A stretch of 64,000 bases of DNA, from NCBI GenBank assembly GCA_037178855.1, contig JASJZC010000007.1, positions 5,518,001-5,582,000 of the forward strand, given 5' to 3'. The stretch comes from Oscheius sp. JU75 (lineage: Eukaryota; Nematoda; Chromadorea; Rhabditida; Rhabditidae). Below, in pieces: positions 39,364 to 49,934 of the stretch. The translations under genes and the position numbers were made by a program. The notes under the pieces were generated by a model. The model made no database searches. It had not been told where the DNA came from and saw nothing but the letters and a program-made list of their open reading frames with translations. The stretch's first letter is position 1. The number at the start of each line of letters is the position of its first letter.

Positions 39364-41664
39364 TCACAGCTCTTTGACACGTTTAATAGGGAAATGGCGT
39401 TTTGGAAAGGTTCTCAGTTTGGACAACCTCCGGCACTCATTAAGCCATGTCCGCAGTTTATCAGTCGTCTGTCCAACTGTGATGAACAAGAATTCGTCGA
39501 TGGTATTGTCGAAGAAAAGATGTTGCATCTCTTTGCGAATATGGTCCTCTGTCATATCCATCTGGCTTAGAAATTGAAGGAGGAAACTTTCTATTTGAGA
39601 GAGATACCTAAACAATGTCATTCAAACATAAGAAAGAATTTGTACCAGTTCTGGGAGACATTTTTCTGCATACTGTAGGGGGAAAGCCATCCCATCAAAT
39701 GATGGTTTTTATCAATCTCACTCTCTACGTAGCGAATTGTCTGTTGAGCTGTTCCCTGGAACTGCTGATAGACTGACCAGCCTAAAAACTCGCTCTTTGG
39801 ACTGGACTGACATCTCTTTCAAGCTCGTTTATAACCAATTCATAGACTCTCAGAAAAAAAGTGCAGGCTTCACTTTCCGTCCATCGATAAAAGCTACTTA
39901 CCTGGGAATTTGCACGTGTTGCTGACCAGGTTAAGACCTTGCACTTCGTATTGAGGGCATTCCAAAAGCTTGGCAGCCTCTTGTCGATTCTTCTGCTGGT
40001 CCTGTAATCATATTTCGTATAGTATCATGGAAAGGCTCACTAGTGCAGGAGCATTGATGGCCGTTCGGATTTGAAGAACCATAGAAGGGGTACCTATGGG
40101 CAGAATCTCACAAACTGCAGCCATATGGTCATATCTGAACAAATTTTGAAACAAAACTGTTAAATGTACAAACCTTTGCCATCCAGTGATGATAATGCCG
40201 CCAAACTTCTTAAACTTTTGTGCTTGCCTCTGCTTGGTTCTAATCCACTCAAGATTGTTCTTCTCGTAATGAGCGATATCGATGTATTTCGCGGACGGGA
40301 AGTTGGCTCCCTTGTATGCCGACGAAGCCCAAATAATGGGAAAGTTTTCGGCAATCAAGGAGAAGGACATGTCTTGATTTGATGTGAAAACAGAACAATA
40401 AGATATTTTTACCTGGCATCGTGACGATATTTTCAGAGTAGTCCCAAACAACTGGCTGGACAACAGATCCTAGTTGTAGTTGTTTGATTAGCTGACCGTC
40501 AAAATCCTTCAGCATATCGTGCCAAGCAAGAACTCTGTAATGTATGTTTTTCTACCAAATTATTAGAAACAAACGTTGTGTCTTGTCCGATAGCCTCTTT
40601 GGCAAAAAGTGCAATGTTCTTGAGATGGGTCAGTGCTAACAGTTGTTTTCCTCCTTGACTCCCGTGAGATGTAATCCATTCCAGTGATTTTTTACATACA
40701 CCAAACTGAAAAGCTCGTTGTAGCATCGTTCATCATCCAGGATTACCTCGAAGGCTTCATCTGCACCAATATGGAAAAAAGGGATGCCGTAGGGCTTGTG
40801 TGCTTGAACAATCTGTCTGATAGCGTCTTTCACAAGATCAACTCCTTCTTGGTCGCCTAGGCAAAGAACCTGTCAAGTTTTCTATACATTTTCAACGAGA
40901 AATGATACCTGAGGGTAAGCCGGATTCTCTCTCAAATGCTGAAACTCTTCAAGTTTGAGGAACCATTCCAAATGGCCGAATGTCTGCATCAAGGGGATTA
41001 CATCCAGATTTAGTGCTCTGAAATGACTTAATACGTCAAATCGCTATTACTCTTACTTGGCTTCGTTCAAGATAGCTTTCACATCTTCCATCGAGTACGC
41101 ATCACTATTCCGGGCTGTTTTCAATCGGCCCTCCCAAGGGAACATGTCCTCCCATTCGAGAAGAATACCTGCAAAAATAATGTTTAGAGAAAAAAGAAAA
41201 GTACCTGTGGCTCCGGAGTCCCTTACCAATTTGAGCAACTGCTTGAAATATGGAACTTTTGGAGGAGCTCCTTTCAAATCAAAATGAACCAGAATGTTCT
41301 CATAAAATTCATTCTGAAGCCCATGTACTTCAAACAGTTGTGGTTCTACCTTGCGGTCCAATTTGGGAGGTACAGTTGGAACATTTGACAGTTTGAGTCC
41401 AGCTTGAAGTTCTTGAAGAATATCTTCTTTGGGCTGCTGTACTTTTGGTTTGGGAACTTCTATAACCTTGTTCTCTCCTACCTGGACTACTTCCTTAATG
41501 GCCTGTAATTGACTCGTAATACGAGAACTTACGTCCGGTTTGAAATTACCTCCTCGCGGATGTGAGCTGGTCATTTGGATGAATATCAAAAGCAATCCGA
41601 AAATAAGGACACTTTTCCACAAAAGACCAAATCCCCGCCTTCGTAGAAAGCGTAAGGAGAGCAT
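39364..41664 (-). CDS. GH20 beta-N-acetylhexosaminidase, HEXD-like, type II membrane protein
   Basis: Start MLSLRFLRRRGFGLLWKSVL, followed by a hydrophobic segment (ILIFGLLLIFIQM-like, about residues 17-31) with a basic N-terminal flank, predicts a type II Golgi or secretory anchor. After a Lys/Pro/Glu-rich stem come VHFDLKGAPPKVPYFKQLL, GILLEWEDMFPW, LDVIPLMQTFGHLEWFLK and the catalytic HIGADEAFE (Asp-Glu pair of GH20). Later motifs are PIIWASSAYKGANFPSA and IIITGWQRYDHMAAVCEILP. This order matches hexosaminidase D and the nematode HEX-2 to HEX-5 group, which trim GlcNAc from paucimannose-type N-glycans or glycolipids. The C-terminus (FPIKRVKEL) is in the last exon. Substrate is inferred. 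Confidence 0.88.
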
Positions 41665-43035
41665 CTAAAATCGGACTTTTAGGACATCGTCCTTATAATT
41701 TGCGACGAAGCTGAAGGCATTCAAAGGATTAGAGTGTTTGTTAATATGAATGCACCACGTGGCTCCGCCTCTTGTCGTTTTAGAACGGAGGGAAAACCTC
41801 ATCGCAGCTGTTCTTGGAGTGAAAACGGAATCTTTCGCGGCTGACTGCCTGCCAAAAGGGGTAAATGACCTGTGTGGAAAAGAAGAGGTACTCAATTATT
41901 TCACGAGGCCCTGTCACCAAGGAAACTTTTCGACATTCTGGCACAAATTTTAAGGCATAGCTAAGTTGTATCATCGAAAAAGAACTATGTAAAGAGACAG
42001 GACGGAACCCCAGGTGAATTTATTAGAGAAGATATTGCTCTGTTTAGAGACAGTGCCACGTACCGATCGATTGATAACGCCAAGTCTACGATTCCTCAGT
42101 TCCAAAATCCAATCGCGAAGATTGACTGAGTTATGAGTTGCTAGACTATTTAATGAAATCAACTCCTTGAAGAATGTTAGCGTCAAAAAAACGTAAAACT
42201 CGAAGTAACTACGGATTTGACGAGCATTAGGGGTGTTGCAAAAAGCTGAATAGCCCGATAAGTCTAGTTCAAATAGGAAGCAAAAATGTGGCATCGACCA
42301 TTAAAATTGAATTCATATCAAGTCGTCAGCAAGGGTACTCACGAATGTGGCTGTGGGAAACTAACATCGTAAAAGAAAACCAAAACTGGCGCGTTATGAA
42401 AATATCACAGATTCTTGTAGATTTGAGTTACAATCTTTAAACGGAAACGGTTCTACAGTAGCTAGAAAAGTGGTATCAAATGAACGCTCACACAAAGGAT
42501 ACCTGATCACCCGTCATCCAGCGAGGAAAAACGCTCATAATAAGAAATGACCCTATTATTTGATGGCTTAAAAGTGGTAGAACCGTCGATGGTTAATACG
42601 GAATGACAGGTCACGATTTGAGGGAATAAGGAAAGATGAAAGAATTTGAAGTTTGCGTCAAATTACCATAGCAGCCGTGGTCAAGGTAGACTTGCTTCGT
42701 TTGCATAGAATCGGAAAAGGTGTTTGGTGAAATTATAGAATTATTGGTGGGTAGAAAGGAATGAGAAAACCACTTTCCCGTCTTGACTATGCGATCGCCT
42801 TTACAAGAAAGGAAATGGGGGAGGCGCGCAGCTCGCAAACCACTGTACAAATACTAGATGCGATCGATGAGCATCGGATCAGATGGACAAAAGTGTCAAA
42901 TCCTATCGTGTCGCAGTAAGTGCAGCCTTGGGGAGAAGTTCGGTCAAAAAACCAGTTATTTCTAAAAAGTTCATTGAAAACTAAAGTATGACAGAACCAC
43001 AGGGGAAGAAGAAGACCAAGTCACAAGGCTGGACC
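41665..43035. other. intergenic between PAF1 and hexosaminidase genes
   Basis: 1.4 kb with only short unsupported open frames. No repeat or RNA gene recognised. Confidence 0.5.
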
Positions 43036-44707
43036 CTATTCGGTATCACTATCATTGGAAGTACTCGAACTTGATGACTTGGATGCTGCAGAACTGGAAG
43101 ACGAACGAGAGCTGCTCTTAGCCTTCTCTTTCGATCTAGCCTTCTTTTGATCGCTGTCACTGTCACTTGTGGGACTTATTCCTGCAGTTTCTTTCTCCGA
43201 ATCATCTCCAATAGCTTCTAAATTGACTTTTTGGTATTACAAATACTTTTAACGAACCTTTATGCTCACTTTCGCTCTCGTTATCAGATTCCGCCTTTTC
43301 GTAAGGCTTCATGAGTCCTTTCATTCGCTGTTCCAGCATTTTGACTTCATCGTCGTTATGGTCACGATGAGTCAATTCTAACAGGCCCTCAACCTGCAAC
43401 TAAGATGTGCCGGGAAGAAAAAAAGATGACCTTCGGCTCACCAGCTGGTCGACGACGTCTAGACAGTTTGATCTTCACACCCAGAGCATCGTAATGCATT
43501 TTTCCATTGCGTTCATAAAAGACGAAGTCTTCTTCAAAGTTCTAAAATTCGTAGTAAGCTAAAACAGCTTTACTTACGGCCTGATGTCTCGTGTTTACAT
43601 CCCAGTGGTACTCTCTGTTCAGAGGATACTCGAACACTTCGTCGTCATCACGTTCAAGTTCACCTGCTTCCAATTTCATGTACTTTTGCAGAGTCTCGGC
43701 ACTTGGAACGAAATGTCCAATAGCATTTCCGTCGTTATCGAGTCCTCCCATAAGCACTGACTGGGATAGTCCAAGAGTTTGAAGATCTTCCGGGAGTCCC
43801 TTGAAGGATGGGTCATTATCGTAGTTCACTTCGGCAAAGATGTACTTCCAGTTCTACGAGGCACAGTTAGAAAATAAACTGAGAAAAAGTACCTCGAAGT
43901 CAGGGAAGACTAGAATTTCCTCGACAGCAGTAACACCGGGCTTGCTGTGATGTTTCAACACGGGCTTCTTGACATCTTCGAAAGTTTTCTCAATAGCTTT
44001 GATCTGGCTTTCGCGATCATTATAAAACACTTCATTCGGGTTCAGTCCCTTTAATGTTCCGTAGCCAATCTTTGTTTCTTGTCTGAGATGTAAAATGGAT
44101 AGGATATATCCCAAAGCTACCTGTCAGCACCAGTACCAAATCGGTTGAACTCAGAGGAAATGTACTCAGTTCTTCTCATAAAGGGAACAATGGCGGCGTG
44201 TTGAGCAGAACGCTTCATCTTTCGTACTGACTGGACACTTTCGTCCTCCAAAAGCATCTGATCTACTTCATTGATCTGAAAAATTGTTTCTAACAAAATT
44301 AAAAAGTTCTTACCTCAACCGGCGGCTTCTTTGGATCTACGCGATAAGTTTCCGGGTCAACCAGATCGATTTTAACCCCTACATGCACATCGCATAGCAC
44401 ACTTCTACGCATGCTCATCTCCATTTGTGTGGGATGGTAGTTGACAAATCTCAATTTGGTCCTGTTTGAATTCGACTTAGGAAAACAAACCTCTCTTTCA
44501 ATCCTTCCAGGCCACCCTTTCGCACCTTCAGAAACTTTCCATCGAATGGAATTTCGGGAAGAGTGTTTTTGTACTTTGGATACAAAACAAAATCATTCAC
44601 GTTGTTTCTAAAAAAAAAAGCCACTTTCCATTGTGCCTTAAACGTTACGTATTTCCAGGACCGGAGACTGATGCCACGTTTTGACCAGAAGTTTGTGGCT
44701 TATTCAT
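43036..44707 (-). CDS. PAF1: PAF1 subunit of the RNA polymerase II-associated factor complex
   Basis: Start MNKPQTSGQNVASVSGPGNT. The conserved core runs through NDFVLYPKYKNTLPEIPFDG, KLRFVNYHPTQMEMSM, VKIDLVDPETYRVDP, MLLEDESVQSVRKMKRSAQH, PFMRRTEYISSEFNRFG, FPDFENWKYIFAEVNYDNDP, VLMGGLDNDGNAIGHFVP and YEFPLNREYHWDV-like residues (FEYPLNREYHWDVNT). The tail is a Glu/Ser/Asp-rich disordered segment ending STSNDSDTE. Length and order match animal PAF1, the scaffold for transcription elongation and histone modification. It is the third gene of the CHP1-PDZ-PAF1 minus-strand run, 316 nt behind the PDZ gene. A splice acceptor (cttctcag) about 70 nt upstream of the ATG fits trans-splicing. Confidence 0.93.
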
Positions 44708-44878
44708 CCTTAATACAAAGTCTTATTATTCCTGAACGAATTTCAAAGAAATTTGACTGGAAATGGTTCCAATTGCTGAGAAGAACATTTAAAGTTTGTT
44801 CGGCCATCGCTACAGCGCGTATTGCTTGCTAAACAGCGCGGCATGATATCGAACGGTACAGATTAATGAGCATGACCG

Positions 44879-44884
44879 TTTATT
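44879..44884 (-). promoter_or_regulatory. poly(A) signal of the PDZ gene in the candidate operon
   Basis: TTTATT on + (AATAAA on -), 140 nt after the PDZ stop codon and about 105 nt before the cttctcag acceptor upstream of PAF1. Confidence 0.55.
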
Positions 44885-45022
44885 GTAATGAAAACCTGCA
44901 CTATCACGGAACTAAAGCTGAAGATCTAAAATTCACAGGGTACAAAACATATTATGGCACACTGCTGGAATAAACATCAATTGTAAAAACAACAACTATC
45001 TGTATAACACGTAGTCTAAAGC

Positions 45023-46297
45023 TCAATGCTGCTGTCCCCGCTTCGCTAGACGTTTGACCACCAAATATCCGACCAAAATTATCACTCCTGCTCCAACACA
45101 GCCGTAGAAGATACCGGCGTAAGGGGACTCACTAAAATTGAAAATTTAACACTGTCACTGCGAAAACTTGCCCATCAAGGAGTGAATACGGTCGTCGTGG
45201 CGTTGGAGGGATGTCGTCGTTATAATAGTGGGAAGACGCGTCAGTCATCGTTGACATTTCGTCTTCATCTCGCTCCGAACCTTTTGTTGAGGATTGAGGC
45301 CACGTTGTAGAATCTTAACAGACAAATAAGCAGTGTTTTTAAAAGGGAAACCTGCTTCCGCCTTCTGTGAGCTGAACGAGGATGTGGCGTGAAGGTAATT
45401 ACGGAATGGAGGTTTTGACGGAACGCTATCGAGAGCACCAGTTGAATCGATAGACTCTCTCATTGCTGTCCCATTGAACTGGACGGGAACGTCTATTAAT
45501 TTATGGTGTTTAAGAATAAAGAACGAAACCAACCTGTGAGACCTTCTTCATTTATAGCAGGAGTCGCAACTTTCGCCTGATCGTTTGGAGAAGCAGTGCG
45601 CGAGTTGAGAAGACTGGTAAAAGGTGCACTTCCGGTTTTCAAATTGGTCTTTGCTCCGGTGAGATTCGCCATGAAGGCAAGACTTCCTTCTACTGACTGA
45701 AAATAAAATATTAGTTGGCTCTGATTTGGAAATCGTGTTCATTTGTTTTACCACATAGGTAAATCAGCTCACTTTTAATATCCTGGCCTCTGCTATGTGG
45801 TCCACAATCAAAGTAACGTATTCTTCGGCTTCCGCGAACATTCTTACCACTTCATCGTGTGTTTTTCCAATAATGGCGACATTGTTAATCTGCAATAATG
45901 GTAAATGTAAAATTTATAAATTATAACGTACTGCTACAATTTCATCTCCCGGAACAAGCTTCTTACTCGCTTCTGCCGCTCCTCCCGAACTTATGCAGGA
46001 TATGAAAAAGCCGTCTTCTCCTGGTAAGTGTTGAGAATCTGTGCCTCCCACAAACTTTAGTCCGAAGTCTTGAAAACTTATGACGACTTTTTAAGACTGT
46101 CTAACCTCCATTAGTCCTTCTCAACGTGACTACTTCTACACTGTTGTTTTTGATATCGGCACTAGAAATGGTCCTCATGATATCCGTGACTGCATTGAAA
46201 CATTCGCCTGGAACAGTACATTTGCTTTTAAAAAGCGACGCAAATGTTTACCATTTTCCATAACCGGAGTCTGAACTGGCGTTGCGACATCAATCAT
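45023..46297 (-). CDS. PDZ-domain protein with C-terminal tail anchor (SYNJ2BP/OMP25-like)
   Basis: Start MIDVATPVQTPVMENGE directly behind a splice acceptor (tttttag-CGG). One PDZ domain: VEVVTLRRTNGGDFGLKFVG followed by GTDSQHLPGEDGFFIS, GGAAEASKKLVPGDEIVAIN, KTHDEVVRMFAEA. A Ser/Thr/Pro-rich linker follows, then near the C-terminus a hydrophobic helix (YAGIFYGCVGAGVIILVGYL) and the basic end VVKRLAKRGQQH. Single PDZ plus tail anchor is the layout of synaptojanin-2-binding protein, a mitochondrial outer-membrane scaffold, although the linker here is much longer. Two PDZ-bracketing introns are 37-44 nt. It sits 346 nt after the CHP1 gene with AATAAA (minus) at 46397-46402, about 100 nt from its acceptor. 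Membrane target is inferred. Confidence 0.78.
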
Positions 46298-46396
46298 CCG
46301 CTAAAAATTGAAACGTTTCAAATTATGACTTTAATTCGAGGAAAGCAGCTAAGTTGGAGAACCTTTGACATAAATAAGGAACAAACAGAAATATAT

Positions 46397-46402
46397 TTTA
46401 TT
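46397..46402 (-). promoter_or_regulatory. poly(A) signal of the CHP1-like gene in the candidate operon
   Basis: TTTATT on + (AATAAA on -), about 95 nt before the splice acceptor preceding the PDZ gene ATG. Confidence 0.55.
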
Positions 46403-46642
46403 TGTTTTAAAACCGTGGGATAATACATTTAGTAACAGATACCCAGATGAGAAGCTTTCTTAAGAAGGCCACTTTAATGTAAGGCATAAGCAGTGATAAA
46501 AAAAAGTTGTGTACATCGGGGAAAAGAAGTGAAAAGACAAGATAGAGAAGACGGAATCGTCGACTATGGCGTGGCTGGAACAGTATTGCTCATTATACAA
46601 GTAGGGGAATGGTATGTATAAGTGACGTCAACAGACTGCCGA

Positions 46643-48166
46643 CTAGTTAAGAAAACGAATTGACATCTTCTCTTCAATGTCTGTTTTCTCCATCGCCTGA
46701 AATTTCGAAACTTTGCGAAAGTGACGCAATAACTCACGCGACAGAACTCCTCGAACGAAATCTTTCCGTCATTGTCACCGTCAGCTTCCTCAATTGTTCT
46801 GTCGGCAATTTTGTCCAGCTGATCGGCTGTGATGTTAGCTCCGACCATAGAGTTCAGTATGACCTTGAACTCTTCCCTCGTAATATAACCGTTTTTGTTC
46901 AGATCATACATTTGGAACGCGACTAAAATGTATGTGGAAAAGAAAAGATGATTGTTCTCACAGCGGAGTTTCTGACGACGGCTGTTGAGTTCATTCTTCT
47001 TCGATCTGTTGATGGGCTGGAAGTGTGCCAAGACGCGAACAAACTGTCGGAAGTTCAGCTGTTGTTCGTTTTCACCACAAAAATCGCAATAATGGTAAAG
47101 TACAAAATGTTTCTTACGCTAAAGTGAAGAAAGCGTCAACGATGCGATCCCCGAGAGGATTAACGGCAAGCTCGGGCACATTGAGGAAGTCATCGCGGGA
47201 GAGGAAGCCTTGTCCTGTAAAAAGCATCGTTAAAACGAGTGTTTCGCTATTGCGCCCAAGCACCCAAAGTTGGTGCGCACAGTTCAAGAAATTGGGCGGG
47301 AACGCCGAAAAACAAAAAGTTGATGAACATGTGATTTTTACGTTTTGCTGTAGGTTTTTAGCTGCGTATCACAATGAGCATGATAAGATGAATTAGACCA
47401 AACCAAAAAGAGAAGAAAAGTGGCCAGAATAGCTGTATTGATATTTTAGAGCTTTACTCGCATTTTTACAGCCCATTTCTAACTATATAATTATTATGGG
47501 CGTAGTGTCACGAAACGTTTTTTTTCGACCCAGACCTTATGGATGGTATATGTAGGTAGTACTCAACGAGTGTTATCGATACATACCATCGCTTTTTTGT
47601 CGTATTTCGTGTTCTAAGTGGTATAGTTTTGTAGAGCTCGACGAGTACAATAACAGTTTCAACTTAAATTAGGTGAAAAATTATTCACTGCCGAGCTACA
47701 GCTATTTGAAAATTGAAATTTTGCCTTTGCCAGTCCGAGGGTGTATGGCTCTACCGCCTTGGAACATCGGAAACTTCATAATATCAGAAACAACCGCCTA
47801 TCCCAAGTCAATTACATTCTTATTTTCCTTGTATGCAAGGGTATAGGGTAGTGTTTTAACACAATAAGAGCTACAAAAATCGATTTTTCTCGAAGCTATG
47901 GAATAAAAAAGTTTGAAGTGCCGCGCGAAATACTGCAGATTCGCGCCAAAGTGTTTCGTAGCCGGACGCTCGCTTTAAAGATGTAGGACATATAAACTTG
48001 CCCTTCTTATCGAGCGACAAAAAACGACTGTAGAGACGGACGATCTGATTTCTGTTGACTGGAAATGTAATGATTCGTTTGTCAACAAGAAAGACTCACA
48101 CTCAGTTTCCTTGGAAATCTCGTCGATTTCCTCGTCACGAAGCATCAAAGAGCTGTTGTTTCCCAT
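46643..48166 (-). CDS. CHP1: calcineurin B homologous protein (CHP1-like), EF-hand, N-myristoylated
   Basis: Start MGNNSSLMLRDEEIDEISKE has a myristoylation site (Gly2, Ser6) and matches CHP1 almost position by position. NRNQIVRLYSRFLSLDKKGQ, GFLSRDDFLNVPELA, VRVLAHFQPINRSKKN and FAFQMYDLNKNGYITREEFK follow; EF-hand loops DLNKNGYITREE and DGDNDGKISFEE are intact. It ends KMSIRFLN. CHP1 is an obligate calcium-binding partner of Na+/H+ exchangers (PBO-1 in C. elegans). Intron 2 (47215-48001, 787 nt) has a GC donor in the context AGG-gcaagt; only that donor keeps frame. The exon 1 donor gtgagt keeps frame with TEFNRNQ. Confidence 0.93.
47542..47590 (+). repeat. 23-bp stem hairpin inside the CHP1 intron
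   Basis: Positions 47542-47564 pair with 47568-47590 around a 3-nt loop: 17 Watson-Crick pairs, 4 G-T pairs and 2 mismatches. The G-T pairs are stable only in an RNA copied from the + strand (antisense to CHP1). Too short-looped for a standard pre-miRNA; it may be a decayed palindrome. Confidence 0.6.
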
Positions 48167-49934
48167 ATTGTTTCTGGAGCTGGAGGAGAACCTGCAAATT
48201 TTGCATGTGTTGACAACGATTTAGAATAGTCCGCATGTAGGAGAGGTCGCATTTGAACAGCTGTTCGTTGAAGTTTCTGCACAGGAAAAATTAGATTGAA
48301 ACTATTTCAAGAATTGCAGCAATTGAAACAAAACGGGACCGTGACTTGAATGCCTCTCATAGCAAACGTCAGAACTAATCTTCCTGCAAACAGAGCGATC
48401 GCCTACGAAACCAACACCATATTCACAACGACGGATAGGCGTTGTTCCTCGTTTTTAAAAGCCGAACTGGTTTGTGAGTCAATTCACCCAATAAGCGATA
48501 GCAATGTTTCGAGAAGGCAAAAAGCACTGTGGGAACCGATACGAATCTTTCGAAAGATAAGGGGAAATAAGTATTGCGCTCCCATAATATTTTGATCGTT
48601 TTCATGCAATGCGAGAGATACCGTTTTTAAAAAAAGATACTAAACCAAAAGTACGAGAACCCGTTCGTATTTTAGAGGAGAGAACGCATGACCGTTGAAG
48701 CGAGAGCAGAGTTCATTGCGTGAATTGGCTCTATCTTTTTTCAATGTGTTCAAGATAGAAATTTTGTGACAAAATGTGTTGATGAACCGTCAGATCAGAG
48801 AGTCATGGTTAAGGTCATGCTGCAAGAACCTGATCTAGTTGACGCGCAACATTTTGAATGTCGTGAATATAACTTACTTTCTGATGACAAACATGCTGAA
48901 AGGTGAAGATTAGACGCTCAAGGCACTTTTTGGCCTATATAGGTACAGGAGGAAGATGTCGCTTCACCGGTCAAGCGTGTGTCACCATATCAGGCCTAAG
49001 GGCTCGTCTTCCCCACACAAATGTACGCGATCCGCGCCACATCTCGTTTTGTTCAAAGAAAGCGAGAGACATTCTTTTATTCGTCATCAACAACTGGTCT
49101 TGTGTGAGAATCAGTTCACAGCAACAAATTGTGCCCGACCATAATACGAAAACGGCGTCTAGGAAGAAGGAAACAAGATACGCCGTCATATGGACTGGGC
49201 AACTGGCATCATGCTTAGTGGAAAGCGGCGTTGATTCACACTTTAGGTGAGTCAGATACGTGGGAAGAAGCCTAACATAGACGCGGAGGTTCAGATGACT
49301 GAATTCTTCTGTAATGCCTAATTCACACGCGGTTTATGTGAAGTGCTTATGCAAATCGGTACTACGAAAAACACCAGAGAGAGTTTGACTGCTTTGGAGA
49401 GGGTGAGTGAAAGTACATAGAGATCGTTACTTTTACATTTTTAAATAAATGAATAGTGTGTAAATGAAAAATGCTTACCCGAAGAAATGGTTTACAAATT
49501 GATGTTTCCACATCTGCTTACACAAAGCGAAAAACCTACGCATTTGATTTCTTTAGGATTTTAGCTTTCGTTGTGAAAACGTAATTTATAAAAATGGAAA
49601 ACAACAAAACCGCAAAAGTGGTAGCCGAAAACAAAGACTAGAAGAATCTTGCCCGATAATGTAAACAAAAAGTGAAAGCGCGTCTACTCACAAATGGTTC
49701 CGCTTGATTGCGTACTGACCTGTTGCGTATAACAGATTCCATATCTAGGCAGCTGCAATTGTTACACAATTTCTCCAATTTCAGGTTTTGTTTGCCCATA
49801 TTCACAAGTTTTTCGATGGTTCATAGGCGATTGCAACTGCATAGTCTCAATATTTCCTATGATTTGGGCCCTTTCTTCCTTGTTTTTGCTCACTTCTTGT
49901 ACTTGGATTTTAAACTTTGTATCTTCAGAAGGCT
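48167..49934. other. divergent intergenic region between CHP1 and ANKRD40-like genes
   Basis: 1.8 kb between divergently transcribed genes. Only unsupported open frames. Presumably holds both promoters. The acceptor gtatcttcag sits 6 nt before the ANKRD40-like ATG. Confidence 0.5.
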
